From JBHHXG01 sp046756985 (GTDB taxonomy: Bacteria > Pseudomonadota > Zetaproteobacteria > Mariprofundales > Mariprofundaceae): DNA of 28,448 nt. Below, one piece after another: positions 5,710 through 13,642 of this stretch. The DNA is taken from NCBI GenBank assembly GCA_046756985.1, contig JBHHXG010000017.1:1-28448 (forward strand). Direction: 5' to 3'. A program made the translations under genes and the position numbers. The notes beneath the pieces were generated by a model. The model was not told the origin of the DNA. It searched no databases and worked only from the letters and a program-made list of their open reading frames with translations. Numbering within the stretch: position 1 is the stretch's first letter; the number at the start of each line of letters is the position of its first letter.

Positions 5710-8700
5710 TCGCTAAAATTATTGATGCCAGCCTGCGCAACAAGCTGATTGTGCTGATCTTCTCCGGCCTGCTGGTGGCGGCTGGCAGCTTTGCCGTGAA
5801 AAACATCTCACTGGATGCGATTCCCGATCTGTCCGATGTGCAGGTGATTGTGTTCACCAACTATGCTGGTCAGGCGCCTCAGGTAGTCGAGGATCAGGTG
5901 ACTTATCCGCTAACCACGGCAATGCTGGCAGTGCCACATGCCAAGGTGGTGCGTGGCTATTCGTTCTTCGGCTTTTCCTTCGTCTATATCATTTTCGAGG
6001 ACGGCACCGATATGTACTGGGCACGGTCGCGCGTTCTTGAGTACCTGAACTATGTGGCTGGGCGATTACCTGCCGGGATCACACCGACGCTGGGTCCGGA
6101 TGCGACTGGCGTGGGCTGGGTCTATGAATATGCGCTGGTCGATAAATCCGGTCAGCATGATCTGTCCGAGCTGCGCTCGATTCAGGACTGGTATATGCGC
6201 TATGCCCTGCAAACGGTGAACGGCGTTTCCGAGGTCGCGGCCATTGGGGGTTTCGTTAAGCAGTATCAGGTGGAAGTCGACCCCAATGCATTGGCCGAAT
6301 ATGGGATTCCGCTGGCCAGAGTCAGGCATGCGATTATGCGTTCGAATAACGATGTCGGCGGCCGTTTGATCGAGATGGGTGAAACTGAATATATGGTGCG
6401 CGGCAAGGGCTATCTGAAGGGTATTGCTGATCTGGAAAGTATCCCGGTCGGCGTGGACACGCACGGCACGCCGATTCTGCTCTCCAATGTCGCACATGTG
6501 CACCTTGGGCCGGAGCTCAGGCGTGGCATTGCCGAGCTCAATGGCGAAGGTGAGGTGGCCGGTGGTGTGATTATCATGCGTTATGGCGAGAATGCGCTTA
6601 CGACGATTGAAGCGGTACGTGAAAAACTGGAAGAGCTGAAATCCGGCCTGCCGGAAGGTGTTGAAATCGTCCCGACCTATGATCGTGGCGGCCTGATCGA
6701 ACGTGCAGTGGACAACCTTAAAGACAAACTGTTCGAGGAATTTCTGGTGATTTCGCTGGTCTGCATGCTGTTCCTGATGCATGCGAGATCTGCACTGGTG
6801 GCGATCATGACGCTGCCGCTGGGCGTGCTGATTGCCTTCATACTGATGCAGTGGCAGGGGCTGGCGGCCAATATCATGAGCCTGGGAGGCATTGCCATCA
6901 CGCTCGGTGCGATGGTCGATGGTGCCATTGTGCTGATCGAGAACGCCCATAAACATCTGGAAAAGGCATTACACAACAAGGGCGCGGAGTTGACGATTGC
7001 CGAGCGCTGGACGGCTGTGGCCACCGCCTCACGTGAAGTTGGCCCGGCGCTGTTCTTCTCTCTGCTGATTATCACCGTTTCCTATATGGCGATCTTCACG
7101 CTGGAGGCGCAGGAAGGGAGGCTGTTCAAACCACTGGCCTTTACTGCCACCTACGCGATGCTCGGCTCGGCTGTGCTGGCCGTGACGCTGGTGCCGCTCT
7201 TGATGGGTTATTTTATTCGCGGCAAGGTGATGCCGGAGGAAAAGAATCCGGTCAATCGTGCATTGCAATGGGCGCACGGGCCAGTGCTGGCAGCCTCGCT
7301 TAGGCATAAGTGGGTGACGCTGTTGATTGCTGTGAGCCTGCTCTTTTCCGTGGCGGTGCCGATATCGAAGATCGGTTCGGAGTTCATGCCGCCGCTGGAT
7401 GAGGGCGATATTCTGTATATGCCGACCACCTTTCCGGGTATTTCAATCACCAAGGCAAAGGAGCTGTTGCAGCAGACGGATCGAATCCTCAAGACCTTCC
7501 CCGAAGTCGAGTCGGTATTCGGCAAGGTCGGTCGCGCCGATACGGCGACCGATCCGGCGCCGCTGTCCATGCTGGAAACCATCGTTCGCCTGAAATCGAA
7601 ATCAGCGTGGCCCGATCCGGATAAATCGACGCAGGCACTGATGAAGGAGATGGATGCCGCGATCAAGTTTCCAGGTCTAGCCAATGCCTGGACCTATCCG
7701 ATCAAGACACGCATCGACATGCTTTCCACCGGCATCAAAACGCCGATTGGCATCAAGGTGTCCGGTCCTGATCTGAATGTGCTGCAACAGGTGGGTGAGC
7801 AGATTGAGCGGGCGGTAAAAAAGCTGCCTGAGACGACATCTGCCTTCAGTGACCGGGCAGCTGGCGGCTACTATCTGGATATCGATATTCAGCGGGACAA
7901 AGCGGCGAGATACGGACTGACTATCAGCGACATCGAGGATGTGATTGTCTCGGCCATCGGCGGTATGAATGTGACGCAGACGGTGGAAGGGCTGGAACGC
8001 TATCCGGTGAATCTGCGTTATCCGAGGGACTATCGCAGCGATCCGGATGCCCTGAAACGGGTGCTAATTCCGACGCCGACCGGAGCACAGATTCCATTAG
8101 TAGCCGTGGCCAAGGTCGGCGTGCTGCGCGGACCGCCTGCCATCAAGAGTGAGAATGCACGTCCCAATGCCTGGGTCTATGTGGATATCAGCTCCAGCGA
8201 TATAGGCGGCTATGTTGCCCAAGCCAAGCAGGTCATTGCCGACAATGTAAAGATACCAGCCGGTTATACGCTGGAATGGTCCGGCCAGTTTGAGTACATG
8301 GAGCGTGCAGCGGCGAAAATGCGCATCGTCATTCCAGCGACACTGCTGCTGATTTTCCTGTTGCTGTATTTCAATTTCGGCAATCTGGCCGCTCCGGTGG
8401 TGGTGCTGCTGTCGGTGCCATTTTCGCTGATCGGTGGCTTCTGGGTGATCTGGTATCTGGGCTTCAACCTGTCGGTTGCGGTAGCGGTTGGTTTCATCGC
8501 GCTGGCGGGCGTAGCCGCCGAAATCGGCGTGCTGGTACTGACCTTTATCGATCAGGAGGTGGCGCGTCGGCGAGAAGATGTTGGCGGAAAACTGGATATT
8601 GAAGGACTCAAGCAAGCCGTGCAGAGCGGCGTGGCCAAGCGCGTGCGTCCAATTGCCATGACTGCCACGGCCGTGATTGCCGGTCTGATTCCAATTATGT

Positions 8701-8843
8701 GGGGCTCTGGTACGGGCTCGGATGTGATGCAGCGTATTGCTGCACCCATGGTTGGTGGTATGGTCACAACCACGGTGCTTTGTCTCATCGTTTTGCCTGT
8801 TATCTATGGGTTGGTTTTACAGGGGAAAGAAAGATACAAATGA
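5706..8843 (+). CDS. cusA: CusA-type heavy-metal RND efflux pump (Cu+/Ag+)
   Basis: 1045 residues, the normal size for CusA. This inner-membrane RND trimer expels Cu(I)/Ag(I) from periplasm or cytoplasm through the outer-membrane channel, driven by protons. The proton-relay aspartate is present in TM4 (LGAMVDGAIVLIEN, D405). The three methionines that form the periplasmic metal site in E. coli CusA (M573, M623, M672) have counterparts here at M572 (ILYMPTTFPG), M622 (PLSMLETIV) and M672 (IDMLSTGIKTPIG), supporting Cu/Ag rather than Zn/Co/Ni specificity. Twelve membrane segments are expected; the last lies in 'VTTTVLCLIVLPVIYGLVL'. It is third in the cusCBA order, with its ribosome binding site inside a repeat. 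The DUF411 gene follows 10 bases downstream. Confidence 0.97.
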   Translation: MIAKIIDASLRNKLIVLIFSGLLVAAGSFAVKNISLDAIPDLSDVQVIVFTNYAGQAPQVVEDQVTYPLTTAMLAVPHAKVVRGYSFFGFSFVYIIFEDGTDMYWARSRVLEYLNYVAGRLPAGITPTLGPDATGVGWVYEYALVDKSGQHDLSELRSIQDWYMRYALQTVNGVSEVAAIGGFVKQYQVEVDPNALAEYGIPLARVRHAIMRSNNDVGGRLIEMGETEYMVRGKGYLKGIADLESIPVGVDTHGTPILLSNVAHVHLGPELRRGIAELNGEGEVAGGVIIMRYGENALTTIEAVREKLEELKSGLPEGVEIVPTYDRGGLIERAVDNLKDKLFEEFLVISLVCMLFLMHARSALVAIMTLPLGVLIAFILMQWQGLAANIMSLGGIAITLGAMVDGAIVLIENAHKHLEKALHNKGAELTIAERWTAVATASREVGPALFFSLLIITVSYMAIFTLEAQEGRLFKPLAFTATYAMLGSAVLAVTLVPLLMGYFIRGKVMPEEKNPVNRALQWAHGPVLAASLRHKWVTLLIAVSLLFSVAVPISKIGSEFMPPLDEGDILYMPTTFPGISITKAKELLQQTDRILKTFPEVESVFGKVGRADTATDPAPLSMLETIVRLKSKSAWPDPDKSTQALMKEMDAAIKFPGLANAWTYPIKTRIDMLSTGIKTPIGIKVSGPDLNVLQQVGEQIERAVKKLPETTSAFSDRAAGGYYLDIDIQRDKAARYGLTISDIEDVIVSAIGGMNVTQTVEGLERYPVNLRYPRDYRSDPDALKRVLIPTPTGAQIPLVAVAKVGVLRGPPAIKSENARPNAWVYVDISSSDIGGYVAQAKQVIADNVKIPAGYTLEWSGQFEYMERAAAKMRIVIPATLLLIFLLLYFNFGNLAAPVVVLLSVPFSLIGGFWVIWYLGFNLSVAVAVGFIALAGVAAEIGVLVLTFIDQEVARRREDVGGKLDIEGLKQAVQSGVAKRVRPIAMTATAVIAGLIPIMWGSGTGSDVMQRIAAPMVGGMVTTTVLCLIVLPVIYGLVLQGKERYK

Positions 8844-8853
8844 GAGGAATAAT

Positions 8854-9312
8854 ATGAAGAGAATATTCACCATGTTCGCACTGACTTTCGCAGCATGGCT
8901 GCTTGTGGCATGTGACACATTACCCGAAACTCATATGACTGAGGTCGTCATGTACAAGTCACCGAGTTGTGACTGCTGTAGCGGCTGGGCAGAACATCTT
9001 CGCAGGGAAGGGTTTAGCGTTACGGAAAAGAAACGGGATGATATGGATGTGATCAAGGCTGCCAATGGCGTAACCGACAAACTGGCATCCTGCCATACTG
9101 CCATTGTTGATGGCTACGTTATTGAAGGCCATGTTCCCGCATCTGATATCCGGAGACTGTTGCAAGAGAAGCCTGCGAATGTTGTCGGGCTGACCGCTCC
9201 CGGTATGCCGATGAAATCGCCGGGCATGCAACCTGCGGGATTACCTCCAAGGGCCTATGATGTGTTCGCCTTTGATAAAAAAGGCAACGTAAAGGTTTTC
9301 AGCAAATATTAG
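8854..9312 (+). CDS. DUF411 metal-binding lipoprotein
   Basis: 152 residues from ATG 8854, with GAGAGGA six bases upstream. The N-terminus has a lipobox (LLVAC, Cys20), so it should be anchored to a membrane facing the periplasm. The DUF411 core is clear: 'VVMYKSPSCDCCSGWAEHL' with Cys39, Cys41 and Cys42, a thioredoxin-like cysteine cluster, then 'LASCHTAIVDGYVIEGHVPA' with the conserved Cys-His and Gly-His. The Met/Pro segment APGMPMKSPGM near the end is also typical. DUF411 proteins (CopG-like) occur in copper and silver resistance clusters and are thought to bind or oxidise Cu(I). It sits between cusA and the copper ATPase in the same operon. The frame is open upstream to 8737, but that start would lack the lipobox context. 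Confidence 0.92.
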   Translation: MKRIFTMFALTFAAWLLVACDTLPETHMTEVVMYKSPSCDCCSGWAEHLRREGFSVTEKKRDDMDVIKAANGVTDKLASCHTAIVDGYVIEGHVPASDIRRLLQEKPANVVGLTAPGMPMKSPGMQPAGLPPRAYDVFAFDKKGNVKVFSKY

Positions 9313-9345
9313 TATGAATTTGCTGGGGGACCTTAGGAGCTAATC

Positions 9346-11910
9346 ATGAAAAAGGATCCCGTATGTGGCATGGGTGTGAAGGAAGACAGTAAATATGCCC
9401 ACGCTTTCCGAGGCGTGGATTATAGTTTTTGCAGCGCACAATGTCTGAAAAAGTTCAACGAAAGCCCCGATGACTATCTTGGCGAGGATTGCGCGATTGA
9501 TCCCGTTTGCGGCATGAAGGTCAGCCGCGCATCACGAAATCATGTGCAACATGCGGGACACGACTACTACTTCTGCAGCCAGCACTGTGTGGAGAAATTC
9601 ACCACCGATCCGGCCACTTACGAGGGCAAGGATCAGCCATGCGAGCATCATCATGCGCCAAAATCAAAAGCACCTGAAGACCCGAAGGCGATGTATTTCT
9701 GTCCGATGTGTCCGGGCCAGGAACAAAAAGGGCCGGGCACCTGCAAGGTCTGCGGCATGAGCCTCGAGCCGATGGCGGCACCTGCGTTGGCTCAGAAAAC
9801 CGAATATGTCTGCCCGATGCATCCGGAGATCATCAGCGACTCGCCCGGCACATGCCCGAAGTGCGGCATGGCGCTGGAGTCCCGAACCGTCGCGGCTAAA
9901 GAGGATAATCCGGAGCTGGAGGATATGACCCGGCGATTTAAGCTCAGCGCAGTACTTGCCGTGCCGGTCTTCGTACTGGCGATGGTCGCGGATCTCGTGC
10001 CCTCATGGCTGCCGTCGGTCCTGTCCATGGGTGTCGTACAATGGATAGAGTTTGCCCTGGCCACGCCTGTTGTCCTATGGGGCGGCTGGCCATTCTTCGA
10101 GCGTTTCGCGCTGTCCGTGAAAACCTGGAATTTGAATATGTTCACGCTGATTGGTCTCGGTGTTGGCGTGGCATGGATCTACAGCATGGTGGCGCTGCTG
10201 TTACCCGGTATCTTCCCGCCATCCATGATTTATGAAGGCGGAACGGTGCCGGTCTATTTCGAGGCAGCGGCAGTGATTACGGCGCTGGTACTGCTGGGGC
10301 AGGTGCTGGAGATGCGTGCCCGTTCGCGCACCAATGCAGCCATTCAGATGCTGCTGGGGCTGGCGCCGAACACCGCCCGGAAAGTCTTTACAGATGGGCG
10401 GGAAGAGGATATTCCGCTGCAGGATGTGCAGGTGGGTGATGTGCTGCGTGTGCGCCCCGGCGAAAAGATTCCGGTGGATGGAGTTGTCACTGAAGGCGCA
10501 AGCCATGTGGATGAATCCATGGTGACCGGTGAACCGGTTCCCGTGGAGAAGGCGGTTGGTGACCTGCTGATTGGCGCAACGGTGAACGGCAACGGTACAC
10601 TCTTAATGCGGGCCGAAAAGGTCGGTACAGACACATTATTAGCGCAGATTGTCAACATGGTGGCCGAGGCCCAGCGTTCGCGCGCACCGATTCAGAAGCT
10701 GGCCGATATGGTAGCCGGTTATTTTGTGCCGGCCGTGGTGCTGGTGTCGGTTCTCACGTTTATCATCTGGCTAAATTGGGGGCCAGAGCCGGCCCTGGCC
10801 CACGCGGTCGTCAATGCGGTGGCTGTATTGATTATCGCTTGCCCGTGTGCACTGGGGCTGGCTACACCGATCTCGATCATGGTGGGTACAGGACGCGGTG
10901 CGCTGGCGGGCGTACTGATCAGGGATGCGGAAAGCCTGGAGATCATGGAGAAGGTTAATACGCTGGTGGTGGATAAGACTGGCACATTAACCGAAGGCCG
11001 GCCGGTGTTGACCACGGTGCTGTCCCTGAATGATATGACCGAGGGTGAGCTGCTGCGGGCAGGCGCAAGCATTGAGCGTGCCAGTGAGCATCCCTTGGCC
11101 GAGGCGATTGTCACAGCGGCAGACGAGCGTTCTATTAAACTGGACACGGTAACGGACTTTACCGCAGTAACGGGCAAGGGTGTATCTGCATCGGTGGCTG
11201 GTCGGCGTGTGTTGCTCGGCAATGAGGCGATGATGCGGGAGAACGGCATCGAGATGCCCGACGCGGATGACATCATGCAGAACCATCAGCTGGCCGGTGA
11301 GACGGTGATGTATCTGTGTGTGGACAGCCAGCTTGCGGGTCTGCTTGGTGTGGCTGATCCGGTCAAGGCATCTACGCCGGATGCGATTAAGGCATTGCAT
11401 GCCGAAGGCATCGAGATTGTGATGCTGACCGGCGATAACCGCCACACGGCGAAGGTCGTTGCAAACAGACTTGGTATTGACCGTTTCGAGGCGGAGGTGC
11501 TGCCCGACCAGAAGGCAGCCGTGGTTAAAAAGTTGCAGGAGGAAGGAAAGATCGTTGCCATGGCTGGCGATGGTATCAATGATGCCCCGGCACTGGCTCA
11601 GGCGCATGCCGGCATTGCCATGGGCACAGGCACCGATGTCGCCATGGAAAGCGCAGGCGTTACTTTGGTCAAGGGCGATCTCACCGGCATTGTCAAAGCG
11701 CGCCGTTTGAGCCGTGCAACGATGCGCAATATCCGCCAGAACCTGTTCTTTGCGTTTGTTTATAATTCAGCGGGCGTGCCGGTTGCCGCCGGCGTGCTCT
11801 ATCCGGTGCTTGGTATTCTGTTGTCACCAATGATTGCTGCGGCGGCGATGAGCTTCAGTTCGGTATCGGTGATTACCAATGCGCTACGGCTGCGCAATGT
11901 GCGGTTGTAA
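9346..11910 (+). CDS. copA: Copper-exporting P1B-type ATPase with two YHS and two heavy-metal-binding N-terminal domains
   Basis: 854 residues; AGGAG lies six bases before ATG. In place of the common CxxC (HMA) domains, the N-terminus has four other modules: YHS 1 (KDPVCGMGV...FCSAQCLKKF, about 3-46), YHS 2 (IDPVCGMKV...FCSQHCVEKF, about 51-94), and two heavy-metal-binding zinc-ribbon-like domains (YFCPMC...CKVCGM, about 117-145; YVCPMH...CPKCGM, about 154-182). The pump core is complete: CPC in TM6 (499-501), phosphorylated DKTGT (D543), the HP dipeptide (ASEHPLAEAI), MLTGDN, and MAGDGINDAPAL. The last membrane helices carry YN and MSFSS, ligands of the Cu(I)-specific P1B-1 class. It should move Cu(I) from cytoplasm to periplasm, feeding CusCBA. 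It is the last gene of the operon, convergent with the esterase. Confidence 0.96.
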   Translation: MKKDPVCGMGVKEDSKYAHAFRGVDYSFCSAQCLKKFNESPDDYLGEDCAIDPVCGMKVSRASRNHVQHAGHDYYFCSQHCVEKFTTDPATYEGKDQPCEHHHAPKSKAPEDPKAMYFCPMCPGQEQKGPGTCKVCGMSLEPMAAPALAQKTEYVCPMHPEIISDSPGTCPKCGMALESRTVAAKEDNPELEDMTRRFKLSAVLAVPVFVLAMVADLVPSWLPSVLSMGVVQWIEFALATPVVLWGGWPFFERFALSVKTWNLNMFTLIGLGVGVAWIYSMVALLLPGIFPPSMIYEGGTVPVYFEAAAVITALVLLGQVLEMRARSRTNAAIQMLLGLAPNTARKVFTDGREEDIPLQDVQVGDVLRVRPGEKIPVDGVVTEGASHVDESMVTGEPVPVEKAVGDLLIGATVNGNGTLLMRAEKVGTDTLLAQIVNMVAEAQRSRAPIQKLADMVAGYFVPAVVLVSVLTFIIWLNWGPEPALAHAVVNAVAVLIIACPCALGLATPISIMVGTGRGALAGVLIRDAESLEIMEKVNTLVVDKTGTLTEGRPVLTTVLSLNDMTEGELLRAGASIERASEHPLAEAIVTAADERSIKLDTVTDFTAVTGKGVSASVAGRRVLLGNEAMMRENGIEMPDADDIMQNHQLAGETVMYLCVDSQLAGLLGVADPVKASTPDAIKALHAEGIEIVMLTGDNRHTAKVVANRLGIDRFEAEVLPDQKAAVVKKLQEEGKIVAMAGDGINDAPALAQAHAGIAMGTGTDVAMESAGVTLVKGDLTGIVKARRLSRATMRNIRQNLFFAFVYNSAGVPVAAGVLYPVLGILLSPMIAAAAMSFSSVSVITNALRLRNVRL

Positions 11911-11921
11911 GAAGAACAGAA

Positions 11922-12593
11922 TCAGCCCAGGCAGTTTTTGATCCACTTTCCAATTGCAGCGATCTCTTCCGGGCACACGCTGTGCTGCATCGGATAGGTA
12001 TGCCATTCCACCTCGTACCCTGCTGATTCCAGCGTGCGGCGGGTGGTATCACCCAGCGCGAAGGGTACGACGGGGTCTTCAACGCCATGCGCCATGAGAA
12101 TGGGAGTATCGCGATTGGCCTGAATGGTTTCCGCATCCAGTTTGTCGGGCAGCAGAAGATAAGAAGACAGCGCCATGATGCCGGCCAGAGCTTCTCCCTG
12201 GCGCAGGCCAACGTGCAGGGCCATCGAGCCGCCCTGCGAAAAGCCGGCCAGAATGATATGGCTGGGCGGGATACCATGCATGATTTCGCGTTCAACAAAC
12301 ATCTCGACGGCCTTGGCAGAATGGCGGATGCCTGCTTCATCGTGCTCAATGCCGAAGTCGCCATGCTTGATGTCATACCATGCCGGCATGATATAGCCGC
12401 CATTAAGGGTAACCGGCATGGCTGGCGCATGCGGGAAAATGAACCGGATGTGTAAATCCTCTGGTAGGCTCAACTGTGGCACGATTGGCTCAAAGTCATG
12501 TCCATCCGCGCCCAGGCCGTGCAGCCAGATGATGCTTGCACGAGGGCTGTTACCGGTTTCTACAGTAAGATGCGGCAGCACATGAAGCGACAT
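11922..12593 (-). CDS. Carboxylesterase / acyl-protein-thioesterase-like alpha/beta hydrolase
   Basis: 223 residues, the usual size for the phospholipase/carboxylesterase family (PF02230 type). No signal peptide, so cytoplasmic. The oxyanion segment WLHGLGADGHDFEPIVPQL is characteristic. The catalytic triad can be placed at Ser119 (AGFSQGGSMAL), Asp173 (GVEDPVVPF) and His204 (YPMQHSV). Members hydrolyse short-chain esters, some act on lysophospholipids or S-acyl groups; the physiological substrate here is unknown. The stop is only 11 bases from that of the convergent copper ATPase. No clear Shine-Dalgarno precedes ATG 12593; no in-frame alternative looks better. Probably unrelated to the copper genes. 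Confidence 0.92.
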   Translation of the reverse strand: MSLHVLPHLTVETGNSPRASIIWLHGLGADGHDFEPIVPQLSLPEDLHIRFIFPHAPAMPVTLNGGYIMPAWYDIKHGDFGIEHDEAGIRHSAKAVEMFVEREIMHGIPPSHIILAGFSQGGSMALHVGLRQGEALAGIMALSSYLLLPDKLDAETIQANRDTPILMAHGVEDPVVPFALGDTTRRTLESAGYEVEWHTYPMQHSVCPEEIAAIGKWIKNCLG

Positions 12594-12648
12594 GAGAGTA
12601 GGTTGTCTAAATCAATCAGGGGATTTGGGTAGACAGGAAAATATAAGC

Positions 12649-13503
12649 TTACAACCGCTGAGATAAATCCGGTCTGAGTTGTTTCATCTTGTTGCGGAAC
12701 ATCGTTGCAATCCAGCCAAAGCCTTCAGGCGTGGGATGAATTTCATTCTGCCAGTCATTTGGCCCAAGGGTATGATGGGTATCGATAACATAAAAATGCT
12801 TGATCTTGTTACTTTGCTGCAAGCCATCAACCATGTCGCCAAACGCCTTGATCAGATAATGGGCAATGCCTTTTTGATCATCGGGGTTGGTGATACCTAT
12901 TCCATCCATATACGGTTTCATCCAGCTCTTGATAACAGGAATGCCGATAAATTCGACACCCTTGTCGGATGGAATTGGAAGATCGTATTTGTGGGTGATA
13001 ATCGGGCAGTCCTTGAAGAACTCATCACGGATGAATCCGAGTTCGATAAAGGAAAGTTTTATCTGTTCCAGACGATTTTTGAAACGATCCTGCCGGACAA
13101 ATTTCTTGGGATCACTGCCCACTGGACGCTTCCGAATTAGCATCGGGAAGTCGAACATGCCAACCATGTCATTGCCTCCCCCGGAGAAGAGGATAAAATC
13201 GGGGTTGACGCGCGCATTCGATCCCCTGTCTCTAAATCGGTTGCTGCGTTGCTTCAGATGTCCAAATTCTTTCACCATCGTATGGCGCTGATTGCCGCTA
13301 AGCATCGAGGCGGCCTCATCTCCACTGACAGCCCTCTGCAGAATGATTGGATCGCCATCTGCATCATCGTGAATTTCAGTGATAATATTAGTGCCCGGGT
13401 AGGCGAACCAGGAGTCGCCTTCGACATAAATTCTCGCTTCATTCTGGTGGGTCAATGCCCATCCTTCGAATTGCTCCATGTCGCGAATAATCGGTATCGA
13501 CAT
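12649..13503 (-). CDS. SGNH/GDSL-type hydrolase-like protein, cytoplasmic
   Basis: 284 residues from ATG 13503, chosen because GGGGAGGCAGAGGAA directly precedes it; the frame is open to 13575, but that extension merely translates the ribosome binding site. Blocks of the SGNH fold can be seen: 'YVEGDSWFAYPG' (block I, Ser31), 'FILFSGGGNDM' (block III, Asn111) and 'WQNEIHPTPEGF' (block V, His256), where Asn replaces the usual Asp three residues before His. There is no signal peptide or membrane segment. SGNH enzymes hydrolyse esters or act as acyltransferases; the substrate is unknown. It diverges from mpl across 139 bases and lies upstream of an esterase in the same orientation (55-base gap), so the two may be co-transcribed. 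Confidence 0.78.
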   Translation of the reverse strand: MSIPIIRDMEQFEGWALTHQNEARIYVEGDSWFAYPGTNIITEIHDDADGDPIILQRAVSGDEAASMLSGNQRHTMVKEFGHLKQRSNRFRDRGSNARVNPDFILFSGGGNDMVGMFDFPMLIRKRPVGSDPKKFVRQDRFKNRLEQIKLSFIELGFIRDEFFKDCPIITHKYDLPIPSDKGVEFIGIPVIKSWMKPYMDGIGITNPDDQKGIAHYLIKAFGDMVDGLQQSNKIKHFYVIDTHHTLGPNDWQNEIHPTPEGFGWIATMFRNKMKQLRPDLSQRL

Positions 13504-13605
13504 TTCCTCTGCCTCCCCGGAACTGTATATTGATGGTTTAGTGGCCAACATATCGCAGTGCGTGAAAGATGCCAAGGATGGCAGTGTCCACCGACCGAGT
13601 TGCCG

Positions 13606-13635
13606 CTTTGTGTCTTCGCCGCTTTATGGTGGAAT
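13606..13635 (+). repeat. Degenerate CTTTGTG repeat directly upstream of mpl
   Basis: CTTTGTGTCTTCGCCGC followed by TTTATGGTGGAAT lines up without gaps at 18 of 30 positions, by eye, with the segment before cusA (5666-5695), including the shared TGGTG(A/G)A end. As there, the end of the element provides the likely ribosome binding site (GGTGGA, 13628-13633) nine bases before the mpl ATG at 13643. Homology of such short, low-complexity segments is uncertain. Confidence 0.28.
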
Positions 13636-13642
13636 GGCCGCA

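Noticed and set aside
6066..6956. A 296-codon minus-strand frame
   Set aside because: It lies entirely within cusA, and its His/Gln/Arg-rich product is the usual antisense shadow of hydrophobic coding sequence.
10987..11607. A 206-codon minus-strand frame
   Set aside because: Antisense to the P-loop/haloacid-dehalogenase part of the copper ATPase, with no recognisable domain.
13478..13642. A 55-codon N-terminal extension of mpl
   Set aside because: It overlaps the start of the divergent SGNH gene and has no resemblance to Mpl, whose family begins at the IHILGICGTAM motif.
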